Positions 7,354 through 13,815 of a DNA stretch of 14,098 nt are shown here, piece after piece. Location: NCBI GenBank assembly GCA_027483285.1, contig JAIXUZ010000229.1, forward strand, positions 1-14,098. The letters run 5' to 3'. Numbering within the stretch: position 1 is the first letter of the stretch; each line of letters starts with the position of its first letter. The translations under genes and the position numbers were made by a program. The DNA is from Bacteroidota bacterium (GTDB lineage: Bacteria > Bacteroidota > Bacteroidia > CAMBQF01). A model generated the notes under the pieces. That model worked only from the letters and a program-made list of their open reading frames with translations. It did no database searches and was not told the origin of the DNA.

Positions 7354-7371
7354 CAATGTTGCATTTTAATT
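7341..7371. promoter_or_regulatory. Perfect 15-1-15 palindrome, candidate Fur-family (Zur-like) operator
   Basis: Arms 7341-7355 and 7357-7371 are exact reverse complements around a single A at 7356. The centre, TGCAACAATGTTGCA (7349-7363), has the 7-1-7 shape of Fur-family operators. It covers the -33 TTG of the leftward promoter, so bound protein should block RNA polymerase. It is not a terminator: no gene ends here and the flanking genes diverge. The regulator's identity is inferred. Confidence 0.75.
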
Positions 7372-7393
7372 CAGAATGCAGAATAAAAATAAT

Positions 7394-7406
7394 CATACCA
7401 GGTATG
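7394..7406. promoter_or_regulatory. Short 6-1-6 palindrome in the PAP2 promoter
   Basis: CATACC-A-GGTATG is a perfect inverted repeat. It is centred 20 nt upstream of the TAGCTTTG element, where a -33 box would be; no TTG is present. It may be a second, separate operator. Confidence 0.35.
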
Positions 7407-7419
7407 GCATAAAAGTTTT

Positions 7420-7427
7420 TAGCTTTG
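7420..7427 (+). promoter_or_regulatory. -7 promoter element of the PAP2 gene
   Basis: TAGCTTTG matches TAnnTTTG exactly and is followed by GCTT and the ATG at 7432, predicting a leaderless or near-leaderless message. Confidence 0.55.
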
Positions 7428-7431
7428 GCTT

Positions 7432-8001
7432 ATGTTGCAATGGCTTATTGATATTGACAAGTGGATATTTTTCGCGATAAACGGCTACCATACCGAATGG
7501 CTGGATTGGCTTATGTGGCAATTTAGCGGTGGATATTTTTGGCTTGTAGCCCTGTTTAGCATAGGCTTTTTGCTGGTAAAACAGTATGGCAAAAAAGGAT
7601 GGCTACTGATTTTGATTGCCGGCGCTTTGTTTGCCATTAGCGACCAAACAAGCAATGCTTTTAAAAAGTACTTAAAGCGTGAGCGCCCTACGCATAACCC
7701 CGAAATGATAAAGGATATAAACCTAGTAGCAGACTACAGAGGTGGTGCCTATGGGTTTTATTCGGGCCATGCATCTAATAGTTTTGTGCTATGTACGTTT
7801 GCCTATTTTTTGTTGCGAAAAAGATTGAAAGGCGCAGGCTGGTTATTTGCTTTTGCTGTTCTTACATCGTACAGCCGCATATACCTGGGGGTGCACTACC
7901 CGTTTGATATTTTGATGGGGGCATTTGTTGGCATGGCTTTGGGAATGGGTGGGTATTTAATAGTACGCCGGACGAAGTTGGTGCCGGTGGTTAGTAGTTA
8001 G
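7432..8001 (+). CDS. PAP2-family membrane phosphatase (lipid phosphate / undecaprenyl-pyrophosphate type)
   Basis: All three PAP2 active-site motifs are present: K78...R85-P86 (KYLKRERP, motif 1), YSGHAS (110-115, nucleophile-assisting His113, motif 2) and SRIYLGVHYPFD (148-159, catalytic His155 and Asp159, motif 3). Around these are about five hydrophobic helices (near 10-20, 33-50, 56-73, 117-128, 135-148, 160-177), the normal layout for a 189-residue inner-membrane enzyme with its active site facing the periplasm. It would remove phosphate from a lipid pyrophosphate, for instance recycling the C55 carrier, or act on phosphatidate or PGP; the substrate cannot be read from sequence. It is divergent from the TonB cluster, with an independent promoter. 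Its last codons and TAG stop lie inside a TTAGTAG heptad repeat, so the C-terminus (VVSS) is probably not conserved. Confidence 0.9.
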   Translation: MLQWLIDIDKWIFFAINGYHTEWLDWLMWQFSGGYFWLVALFSIGFLLVKQYGKKGWLLILIAGALFAISDQTSNAFKKYLKRERPTHNPEMIKDINLVADYRGGAYGFYSGHASNSFVLCTFAYFLLRKRLKGAGWLFAFAVLTSYSRIYLGVHYPFDILMGAFVGMALGMGGYLIVRRTKLVPVVSS

Positions 8002-8004
8002 TAG
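7991..8004 (+). repeat. Two exact TTAGTAG heptads overlapping the PAP2 stop codon
   Basis: TTAGTAG occurs twice in tandem. The first copy codes for the last residues and the second contains the TAG stop (7999-8001). Confidence 0.5.
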
Positions 8005-8012
8005 TCAATAAA

Positions 8013-8062
8013 TCCCCCGTCTGATTCGCAAGCGAATCATCCACCCCCATTATAAGGGGGAG
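8013..8062. repeat. Nested palindromic C/G-run element between PAP2 and BtuF-like genes
   Basis: CCCCC (8014-8018) is followed by a perfect small hairpin, TGATTCGC-AA-GCGAATCA (8022-8039), then CCCCC (8044-8048) facing GGGGG (8056-8060). The two C-runs can compete for the one G-run. The form resembles dispersed intergenic repeats of other bacteria. There is no T-tract, so it is not an obvious terminator, though it lies between converging genes. Confidence 0.5.
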
Positions 8063-8853
8063 CTTAACAACGATGATAAATAAGGGCCGGTGTGGATTAG
8101 GCGTGAGCCATACCATGAAAACATTTCACCATCAACCAGCATAATTTTGGCTTTGGGCAGAATGGCTTGAAGTGCTTTAATATGCTTTTCTTTAAAAGGG
8201 AAAGGCTCGGAAGACAATAAGATATATTCAGGATTTAGGTGGAAAATTTGGTCTTCTGACAGCTCAGGGTAACGGATATCATTCTCGCTTAAAATGCCGG
8301 GGATATAAAACCCGCAACGCTCCAGCAAATGGTTAATAAAGGTATCTGAACCCGCAGCCATGTATGGATTATTCCAAATAAGGTATAAGACCGAGCGGGT
8401 TGGGTATAATGGGGTTAACGAAGAAAACCCTTCATCTACAGTAGTAATTATCTCCTCCGCTTTATCTTCAGTTTGGGTAATGCGGCTAATAGCAACTATC
8501 ATATCCTTAGCATCGTCGAGTGTTTTGATGTCGCTCATCCATACCGGATATTGCTGCATTAGCTGCTCAATGCTTTCACGGTCGTTCTCTTCTTTATTCC
8601 CAATAATTAAATCGGGTTGCAGCTTGGCTATTGTATTAAAGTTGATGTTTTTAGTTCCCCCAACACGTGTTTTTGTTTTAAACCAATCAGTTGGATGGAT
8701 ACAGAATTTAGTAATGCCCACTACCCTATCGCCCAGCCCTAAATCATAAAGCAGTTCGGTTTGCGATGGCACCAGCGAAACTATACGCATAGGTTTTTGC
8801 GGCACTATAAGCTGCCTACCCATTTGATCTGTAACCGTGCACATTGAAACCAT
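8050..8853 (-). CDS. BtuF-like helical-backbone substrate-binding-fold protein without signal peptide
   Basis: The 267-residue protein has the two-lobed fold of ABC-transporter binding proteins for cobalamin and Fe-siderophores: an N-lobe with RIVSLVPSQTELLYDLGLGD (residues ~23-42), GITKFCIHP, then KLQPDLIIGNKEEN, a long linking helix (KTLDDAKDMIVAISRITQT), and a C-lobe with SVLYLIWNNPYMAAGSDTFI and HLNPEYILLSSEPFPF. The protein begins directly with CTVTDQMGRQ, so no signal peptide or lipobox is visible; Met1 (8853) and Met4 (8844) are the only early starts. Without permease or ATPase genes nearby, it is unlikely to be a classic periplasmic component; a cytoplasmic corrinoid- or metal-binding role is possible. 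The last residues, SSPL, and the TAA stop are encoded by the nested palindromic repeat. The fold family is confident; ligand and location are not. Confidence 0.82.
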   Translation of the reverse strand: MVSMCTVTDQMGRQLIVPQKPMRIVSLVPSQTELLYDLGLGDRVVGITKFCIHPTDWFKTKTRVGGTKNINFNTIAKLQPDLIIGNKEENDRESIEQLMQQYPVWMSDIKTLDDAKDMIVAISRITQTEDKAEEIITTVDEGFSSLTPLYPTRSVLYLIWNNPYMAAGSDTFINHLLERCGFYIPGILSENDIRYPELSEDQIFHLNPEYILLSSEPFPFKEKHIKALQAILPKAKIMLVDGEMFSWYGSRLIHTGPYLSSLLSSPL

Positions 8854-9246
8854 AGTGTAAATAACAAAATTTATATGAAGTATCGGAAGCCTAAGTTGTT
8901 TTATAAAGCAAAAGCCTTAGCCTGTGTTTAAACACCAATTTCAAAACATACTGATTGTCAGTAAATGTAAAAACCCTATTATTAAATTGAGCCAAACCGT
9001 ATAAATTGCAAAAGAAATGGGTGAACTTGCATTTTAGAAATAATACTTACACCATAAACAGCGAAGCTAAATATATCATATATGTATATAATACTAAAAA
9101 TCAACACTTTAAAAATACCCAACATTAACATAATTACCAATTTCTTGCATATGATATTTTAACTAAATAACGGTAAATACAAACTACCGAATGTTTTCAA
9201 ATTGCAAACAGATAAGTATTAAACTGATAACCAACCATATTAAGTT
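8854..9246. other. AT-rich 393-bp intergenic region upstream of the FIST gene
   Basis: I see no gene and no exact TAnnTTTG here. It holds several small inverted repeats: a 12-bp palindrome GTGTTTAAACAC (8924-8935), TACTGA-TTG-TCAGTA (8949-8963), and CGGTA/TACCG (9171-9189), plus an AT-only run around 9073-9095 containing CATATATG. It must contain the promoters of the two divergent neighbours, which I cannot place with confidence. Confidence 0.5.
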
Positions 9247-10392
9247 ATGAAGATAGAACAACTACAATGGAGCAAACAAGCCGGATGGAAAAACATAACA
9301 GGCAATGCAGATGCAGAAGCTGTACAACTGGTTATGGTATTTGGAAGCACAGGCTTGCTTAAAGATAACACCCTCGTTAATGAGGCAAAAAGCAAATATC
9401 CCAACGCACAGTTTATCGGTTGTTCAACATCGGGAGAAATAATGGGTACCAGTGTGATGGATGAAACTATATCCCTATCGGCTTTGCAATTTGACAGCAC
9501 AAAAATAGTGGTGCATAGTATAGCTATAGAAAATTCTGAACAAAGCTATGAGGCTGGCAAGGAGCTGGTAAATAAGTTTGACAAAGTGGGTTTGAAACAC
9601 CTATTCGCTTTATCGGACGGGTTGAATGTGAATGGGTCGCGGTTGGTGACAGGTTTGAGGGAATCGTTGCCCGAAGGGGTAAGTGTTACCGGAGGGCTTG
9701 CCGGCGATGGTGCTGATTTTAACCAAACGTTGGTAGTAAACAACCACGAACATGCAGGTGAGAAAATTATAACAGCCATTGGTTTTTATGGCGATAAAAT
9801 AAAAATAGGCTATGGGTCTTTTGGCGGATGGGACAGCTTTGGTATGGAGCGGCTTATTACCAAATCAAAAGACAATGTATTGTATGAGTTGGATGGCGAA
9901 CCCGCACTGGCATTATACAAATCGTTTTTAGGTTCACAAGCAGTAAATCTGCCATCTTCGGGGTTGTTGTTTCCGCTTAGCTTAAGGGTATCGGAAGACC
10001 ATGCACCCGTGGTGCGCACCATACTGGCAGTTAATGAAGAAGACCAAAGTTTGACCTTTGCAGGAGATTTGCCCGAGGGGTCGTACGTAAGGCTAATGAA
10101 AGCTAATATAGACCGCTTAATAGAAGGGGCGGTAGCGGCAGCCAACACCAGCGTAGCCCCATTTGAAAATGCCAAGCCCGACTTTGCCGTATTGATTAGC
10201 TGCGTAGGCCGCAAACTAGTATTAAAACAAATGGTAGAAGAAGAAGTAGAAGGAGTGAAAAATATTTTAGGTGATAATACCGCAATAACAGGATTTTACT
10301 CTTATGGGGAAATATCGCCATTTGAAATAGATACGCGGTGCGAATTGCACAACCAAACAATGACAATAACAACCTTTACCGAAACCGTTTAA
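9247..10392 (+). CDS. FIST-domain sensory protein (FIST N + FIST C)
   Basis: The 381-residue soluble protein consists only of FIST_N followed by FIST_C. Signature stretches are QFIGCSTSGEIMG (~55-67), SVTGGLAGDG (~146-155), GYGSFGGWDSFG (~188-199) and the hallmark GFYSYGEISPFE near the end (349-360). There is no signal peptide or membrane helix, so it acts in the cytoplasm. FIST domains are thought to sense small ligands, possibly amino acids or their derivatives, and are commonly linked to histidine kinases and chemoreceptors. Here the kinase is the next gene, 33 nt downstream in the same direction, so the two probably form one operon and one signalling unit with sensor and kinase as separate chains. 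The ATG at 9247 is the first in frame; no Shine-Dalgarno is visible. The family is certain, the ligand unknown. Confidence 0.93.
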   Translation: MKIEQLQWSKQAGWKNITGNADAEAVQLVMVFGSTGLLKDNTLVNEAKSKYPNAQFIGCSTSGEIMGTSVMDETISLSALQFDSTKIVVHSIAIENSEQSYEAGKELVNKFDKVGLKHLFALSDGLNVNGSRLVTGLRESLPEGVSVTGGLAGDGADFNQTLVVNNHEHAGEKIITAIGFYGDKIKIGYGSFGGWDSFGMERLITKSKDNVLYELDGEPALALYKSFLGSQAVNLPSSGLLFPLSLRVSEDHAPVVRTILAVNEEDQSLTFAGDLPEGSYVRLMKANIDRLIEGAVAAANTSVAPFENAKPDFAVLISCVGRKLVLKQMVEEEVEGVKNILGDNTAITGFYSYGEISPFEIDTRCELHNQTMTITTFTETV

Positions 10393-10425
10393 TTTCCAAT
10401 ATTAACTACTGTTAAAATAGTATTA

Positions 10426-11742
10426 ATGAATAGTGGAACAATAAATACAAAAATGCACAGGTTACTGCAAAGGCAGGTAAGCAAATTCTTAGACGAGAAG
10501 AAGTTTGATATAAACTCGCTTGAGGATTTTATTACCGCCGTAAACAATGCCTACCATGGTTTTGAAGAAGACCACCGCCAGCTGGAACGTACGCTTGAAG
10601 TGAGCTCTAACGAGCTTTTTAAGGCCAACGCCGAGCTTAGGGAAACCAAACAAAATCTTGAAAAAATAATAGAAGAGCGCACACGCGAAATAGTGGTACA
10701 AAGCCGGGTATTAGACTCTATGGCGGCTAATATGCCTATATCTATTTACAGCCTTGATGCTGAAGGAAACTTTATATCGTGCAAAGGCAAGGCGCTAAGC
10801 CCTATAAAAGAAAATACCGATGGCTCTATCATAAGCCACAGCATATATGATATAATGTATGGAAAGAAAGATGAAATACGATCTGCTTATGAAGGAAATG
10901 TTGTGCATTTTACATGGTCGGTAAACCATAATTACCAAGAGTATTATTTTGAGAATTTTATCTTTCCCGATGAGTTAAACCCCGAGGCATCGATGGTGGG
11001 TTTTGCTATTGATGTTACTAAGGATAAACAGCGCGAAAATAAGTTGCAGGAATCGTATGACAGCCTGGAGCGCATAAATGGAGAACTTGACCAGTACGCG
11101 CACATTGTATCGCACGACTTGAAAGCCCCGTTGAGGGCAATAAATAACCTATCTACCTGGATAGAAGAAGACCTTGGCGAAATTGTAAATGAAAGCGCCA
11201 AGAAGAATTTTGAAATGATGCGTGGGCGTATTAACCGCATGGAAATGTTGATTAACGGCATTTTAGAATACTCGCGGGCGGGGCGCCAACATAGCAAACC
11301 GGAGGTGTTTAACACCTATGCCATGGTTAATGATATTGTATCGGTTTTATCACCATCAGAAGGTTACAAATTTGAGATACAGCAAGACATGCCCGAGATA
11401 GAATCGGACAGGCTGAAGATAGAGCAGGTGTTTAGCAACTTTATTAGCAACGCCATTAAATACAACAACAACCCACACCCCGAAATTAAAATAGGCTTTA
11501 AAGACAGTGCTACACGCTATACCTTTTTTGTGCAGGATAACGGACCTGGAATAGAGCCGGAATACCACGAGAAGGTGTTTGTAATATTCCAAACACTTAA
11601 CGCCCGAGATAAAGTGGAAAGCACGGGGGTTGGGCTGGCTATTGTAAAGAAGATAATTGAAGAAGCGGGTGGTAATGTTTGGATAGAATCTGAACCGGGC
11701 AAAGGGGCAAGCTTCTTTTTTACCGTACCTAAACTGCGCTAA
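10426..11742 (+). CDS. PAS-domain sensor histidine kinase, operon partner of the FIST protein
   Basis: The 438 residues contain no membrane helix. Residues 1-95 are helical and end in a coiled coil (RTLEVSSNELFKANAELRET and on to IIEERTREI). A PAS-like domain follows (~97-200: ANMPISIYSLDAEGNFISCKG, closing with VGFAIDVTKDKQ). The dimerisation/phosphoacceptor box is YAHIVSHDLKAPLR with His230. The ATPase domain has an N-box FSNFISNAIKYN (Asn342), G1 DNGPGIEP (371-378), F-box VFVIFQTL and G2 STGVGLAIVKKI. All catalytic residues appear intact, so it should autophosphorylate. There is no receiver domain, and no response regulator gene on either side, so the phosphate acceptor is elsewhere. The first ATG (10426) is used; Met10 (10453) is possible. 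Signal input probably comes from the FIST protein, an inference from gene order. Confidence 0.94.
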   Translation: MNSGTINTKMHRLLQRQVSKFLDEKKFDINSLEDFITAVNNAYHGFEEDHRQLERTLEVSSNELFKANAELRETKQNLEKIIEERTREIVVQSRVLDSMAANMPISIYSLDAEGNFISCKGKALSPIKENTDGSIISHSIYDIMYGKKDEIRSAYEGNVVHFTWSVNHNYQEYYFENFIFPDELNPEASMVGFAIDVTKDKQRENKLQESYDSLERINGELDQYAHIVSHDLKAPLRAINNLSTWIEEDLGEIVNESAKKNFEMMRGRINRMEMLINGILEYSRAGRQHSKPEVFNTYAMVNDIVSVLSPSEGYKFEIQQDMPEIESDRLKIEQVFSNFISNAIKYNNNPHPEIKIGFKDSATRYTFFVQDNGPGIEPEYHEKVFVIFQTLNARDKVESTGVGLAIVKKIIEEAGGNVWIESEPGKGASFFFTVPKLR

Positions 11743-11783
11743 TGTGCACTAATAATTTTAGCCATTAGAACAGGGTTTCTTGT

Positions 11784-11791
11784 TAAGTTTG
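11784..11791 (+). promoter_or_regulatory. Putative -7 element for the small membrane protein gene
   Basis: TAAGTTTG matches TAnnTTTG and lies 23 nt before the ATG at 11815. No -33 TTG is at the usual spacing. The gap after the kinase gene (72 nt) shows no convincing hairpin, so read-through from the FIST/kinase operon is also possible. Confidence 0.4.
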
Positions 11792-11814
11792 CAAGTATTA
11801 GCCACTAGTTAATT

Positions 11815-12216
11815 ATGCAAACAAAGCCCATTGGTTTTTACCTTACAGGGATATTTTTATCATTAGCTGCATTGCTGCTTCTTGTAGCGGGTATAACCCT
11901 TGTATGGCCCGGCACCCCGATGGATGCTATATGGTTAGTGAATGAAAAAAGCCATGTTGAATTAACTGCCTATGCCCTATCTATAGGCATACTATTTCTG
12001 ATATTAAGCCAGGTATTTGTGCTTACCGCACGCGGCTGGTTTAAGCAACGCAAATGGGGCTGGCTAAGCACTATTGGTATATTTGCTGCAAACCTTGCAG
12101 GAGATATGGTGCGACTAGTAAGTGGCGATTTTGCCAGTGGATTGATGAGTATTACCATAGCAGGCTTAATTATATTCTATTTAACAAGGCCAAAGATAAA
12201 GGGGTTGTTTAGGTAA
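11815..12216 (+). CDS. Small four-helix integral membrane protein, function unknown
   Basis: I do not recognise a family. The 133 residues show four hydrophobic segments: ~6-28 (GFYLTGIFLSLAALLLLVAG), ~50-72 (TAYALSIGILFLILSQVFVL), ~83-100 (WLSTIGIFAANLAGDMV) and ~108-124 (GLMSITIAGLIIFYLT). A loop rich in Arg and Lys between helices 2 and 3 (ARGWFKQRKWG) and a basic tail (RPKIKGLFR) would both face the cytoplasm under the positive-inside rule, putting both ends inside. It is in the same direction as the kinase gene 72 nt upstream and may have its own promoter. It could be an unusual partner of the sensor pair or simply an independent gene; position gives no firm hint. The coding call rests on the intact frame, the regular helix pattern and the downstream hairpin. 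Confidence 0.7.
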   Translation: MQTKPIGFYLTGIFLSLAALLLLVAGITLVWPGTPMDAIWLVNEKSHVELTAYALSIGILFLILSQVFVLTARGWFKQRKWGWLSTIGIFAANLAGDMVRLVSGDFASGLMSITIAGLIIFYLTRPKIKGLFR

Positions 12217-12265
12217 GTACATTTAACCTGTAGGTTGATATTCTTGTGTTATAACAAAATAAAAA

Positions 12266-12283
12266 AAGCCCCTTTCGGGGCTT
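12266..12283. terminator. Rho-independent terminator between converging genes
   Basis: AAGCCCC (12266-12272) pairs perfectly with GGGGCTT (12277-12283) around TTTC. On the minus strand the loop is GAAA and a run of seven T begins within the last stem pairs, ideal for ending the CBS-type gene about 80 nt past its stop. On the + strand the tail (GATGTTT) is weaker. Confidence 0.88.
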
Positions 12284-12303
12284 GATGTTTGTACAATATA
12301 GTT

Positions 12304-12356
12304 TGAGAAGGACCCACCCACCCCACAAAGCAGGGCACCTCTCTTAGATGGGGATT
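12304..12356. other. C/G-run block, possible degraded intergenic repeat
   Basis: The block reads GAGAAGGACCCACCCACCCC on the + strand and ends with TGGGGATTTTC; CCCCA (12321-12325) can pair with TGGGG (12349-12353). It lies directly next to the CBS-type stop codon. It resembles the style of the 8013-8062 element, but I see no shared long word, so the relation is weak. Confidence 0.25.
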
Positions 12357-12360
12357 TTCT

Positions 12361-13722
12361 TTAGCTAAGTGTTTTGATTATATCAAACTTAGAAATGATG
12401 TGTATGTTGCCGCCAATATCGGTGGCTAATACCGCACCTACTTCTTTGTTTATTTTGGCTGATATTTCTTCAACCGTAGCATCCATTTTAACAACGGGTA
12501 GCGGGGCATCCATTACCGACTCAATAGTTTCGTTTTTCAAGTCGGGGTTTTTAATCAGCTTCATCAACAAGCTACTCTCGTTGATAGCGCCAACAATATC
12601 ATTGCCATTTTTAACCGGTATTTGCGATATGTCTTCTTCTGTAATCAAACGCAGGGCTTCTTCTACTTTATCGGTTGCTTCAACAGTAATAACATAGCTT
12701 TTGCTTCGGCTTTCGATAATGGTTTGTGCGGTAGGTTTTTGTTGTTCAAGGAACCCACGGTCGCGCATCCACTCATCATTAAACATTTTGCCTAAGTAGC
12801 GCGAGCCATGGTCGTGGAAGATAACCACCACAAGGTCGCCCTCTTTAAACATATCCTTCATTTGCAACAAACCAGCCATAGCTGAGCCTGCTGAGTTACC
12901 AGCAAAAATGCCCTCTTCGCGGGCTATGCGGCGGGTCATAATTGCAGCGTCTTTATCGGTCACCTTTTCAAAATGGTCGATAACGTTAAAGTCGACGTTT
13001 TGCGGAAGGAAGTCTTCGCCAATACCTTCTGTTATGTAAGGGTAAATTTCGTTCTTATCAAAAATGCCTGTCTCTTTGTATTTTTTAAATACCGAGCCGT
13101 AAGTATCAATACCCAACACCTTAATGTTTGGGTTTTTCTCTTTTAGATATTTGCCTGTACCCGTAATGGTACCGCCTGTTCCAACGCCTACAACTAAGTG
13201 TGTTACTTTACCTTCTGTTTGTGCCCAAATTTCGGGGCCTGTTTGCTCGTAATGCGCCTGGGTGTTCGACAGGTTATCGTACTGGTTAGGTTTCCAAGAG
13301 TTTGGAATCTCTTTTTCTAAACGCGAAGAAACAGAGTAGTATGAACGGGGGTCTTCAGGATCGACATTGGTAGGGCATACAATAACCTCGGCTCCAAAGG
13401 CACGCAGTGCATCAACTTTTTCCTTACTCTGCTTATCAGTAGTAGTAAATATGCACTTGTAGCCTTTTATAACGGCTGCAATGGCTAAACCCATACCTGT
13501 ATTGCCGCTGGTACCCTCTATAATAGTGCCGCCCGGCTTTAAACGGCCATCTTTTTCGGCGTCTTCTATCATTTTAACAGCCATACGGTCTTTAATAGAG
13601 TTGCCGGGGTTGCCGGTTTCTATTTTAACCACTACGGTAGCATTAAGGTCTTTAGTAATACGGTTTATCTTGACCATGGGCGTGTTGCCAATGGTTTCCA
13701 ATACATTCTTTGCAATCTTCAT
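12361..13722 (-). CDS. PLP-dependent cystathionine beta-synthase-type enzyme with C-terminal CBS-domain pair
   Basis: The 453-residue cytoplasmic enzyme has the beta-family PLP fold. Lys44 in GNSIKDRMA is the expected Schiff-base lysine; TSGNTG (71-76) binds the substrate carboxylate; GTGGTITGTG (181-190) holds the PLP phosphate. EGIGEDFLP (232-240) and the segment FHDHGSRYLGKMFNDEWMRD (302-321) resemble cystathionine beta-synthases more than plain O-acetylserine sulfhydrylases. Residues ~340-453 form two CBS motifs (SYVITVEATDKVEEALRLI, then DAPLPVVKMDATVEEISAKI), a possible adenosyl-ligand regulatory module. The N-terminal haem-binding extension of animal CBS is absent. It would join serine and homocysteine, or act as a cysteine synthase; which reaction dominates cannot be fixed from sequence. 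It is a single gene, with TACCTTTG 4 nt before the start at 13722. Confidence 0.92.
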   Translation of the reverse strand: MKIAKNVLETIGNTPMVKINRITKDLNATVVVKIETGNPGNSIKDRMAVKMIEDAEKDGRLKPGGTIIEGTSGNTGMGLAIAAVIKGYKCIFTTTDKQSKEKVDALRAFGAEVIVCPTNVDPEDPRSYYSVSSRLEKEIPNSWKPNQYDNLSNTQAHYEQTGPEIWAQTEGKVTHLVVGVGTGGTITGTGKYLKEKNPNIKVLGIDTYGSVFKKYKETGIFDKNEIYPYITEGIGEDFLPQNVDFNVIDHFEKVTDKDAAIMTRRIAREEGIFAGNSAGSAMAGLLQMKDMFKEGDLVVVIFHDHGSRYLGKMFNDEWMRDRGFLEQQKPTAQTIIESRSKSYVITVEATDKVEEALRLITEEDISQIPVKNGNDIVGAINESSLLMKLIKNPDLKNETIESVMDAPLPVVKMDATVEEISAKINKEVGAVLATDIGGNIHIISKFDIIKTLS

Positions 13723-13726
13723 GCTG

Positions 13727-13734
13727 CAAAGGTA
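13727..13734 (-). promoter_or_regulatory. -7 promoter element directly before the CBS-type start
   Basis: The minus strand reads TACCTTTG, matching TAnnTTTG, then CAGC and the ATG. No -33 TTG is visible because the position is occupied by the heptad repeat. A leaderless message is predicted. Confidence 0.5.
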
Positions 13735-13739
13735 GTTTT

Positions 13740-13774
13740 TTTCCTGTTCTCTGTTCCCAGTTCCCTGTTCCCAG
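13740..13774 (+). repeat. Heptanucleotide tandem repeat upstream of the CBS-type gene
   Basis: Five 7-bp units: TTTCCTG, TTCTCTG, TTCCCAG, TTCCCTG, TTCCCAG. CTGTTCCCAGT recurs exactly at 13751 and 13765. The repeat covers the upstream part of the CBS promoter. Confidence 0.65.
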
Positions 13775-13815
13775 TATTATTTTAGCTAATAGCGCTGCCA
13801 ACTGGTAACAGGCAA

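Noticed and set aside
7341..7371. Palindrome as a transcription terminator
   Set aside because: It lies between divergent promoters, 22 nt before a start codon, with no gene ending there.
7433..7439. TGTTGCA half-site of the palindrome at the PAP2 start codon
   Set aside because: It is formed by the codons ATG TTG CAA and has no partner arm nearby, so it is probably coincidence.
8360..8749. 129-residue + strand frame opposite the BtuF-like gene
   Set aside because: The composition is that of antisense codons of a well-supported binding-fold protein; no independent start signal.
8854..9246. Possible cobalamin riboswitch upstream of the BtuF-like gene
   Set aside because: I could not find the conserved B12-box-type core or a suitable structured leader; the region is AT-rich with only small inverted repeats.
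9810..10214. 134-residue minus frame inside the FIST gene
   Set aside because: The FIST motifs are on the + strand; the minus frame shows no recognisable feature.
10944..11315. 123-residue minus frame inside the kinase gene
   Set aside because: It covers the kinase PAS/His-box region antisense; no supporting motif.
13740..13774. Possible CRISPR-like or att repeat
   Set aside because: Units are 7 bp with no spacers and no cas or integrase genes; it is a simple tandem repeat.
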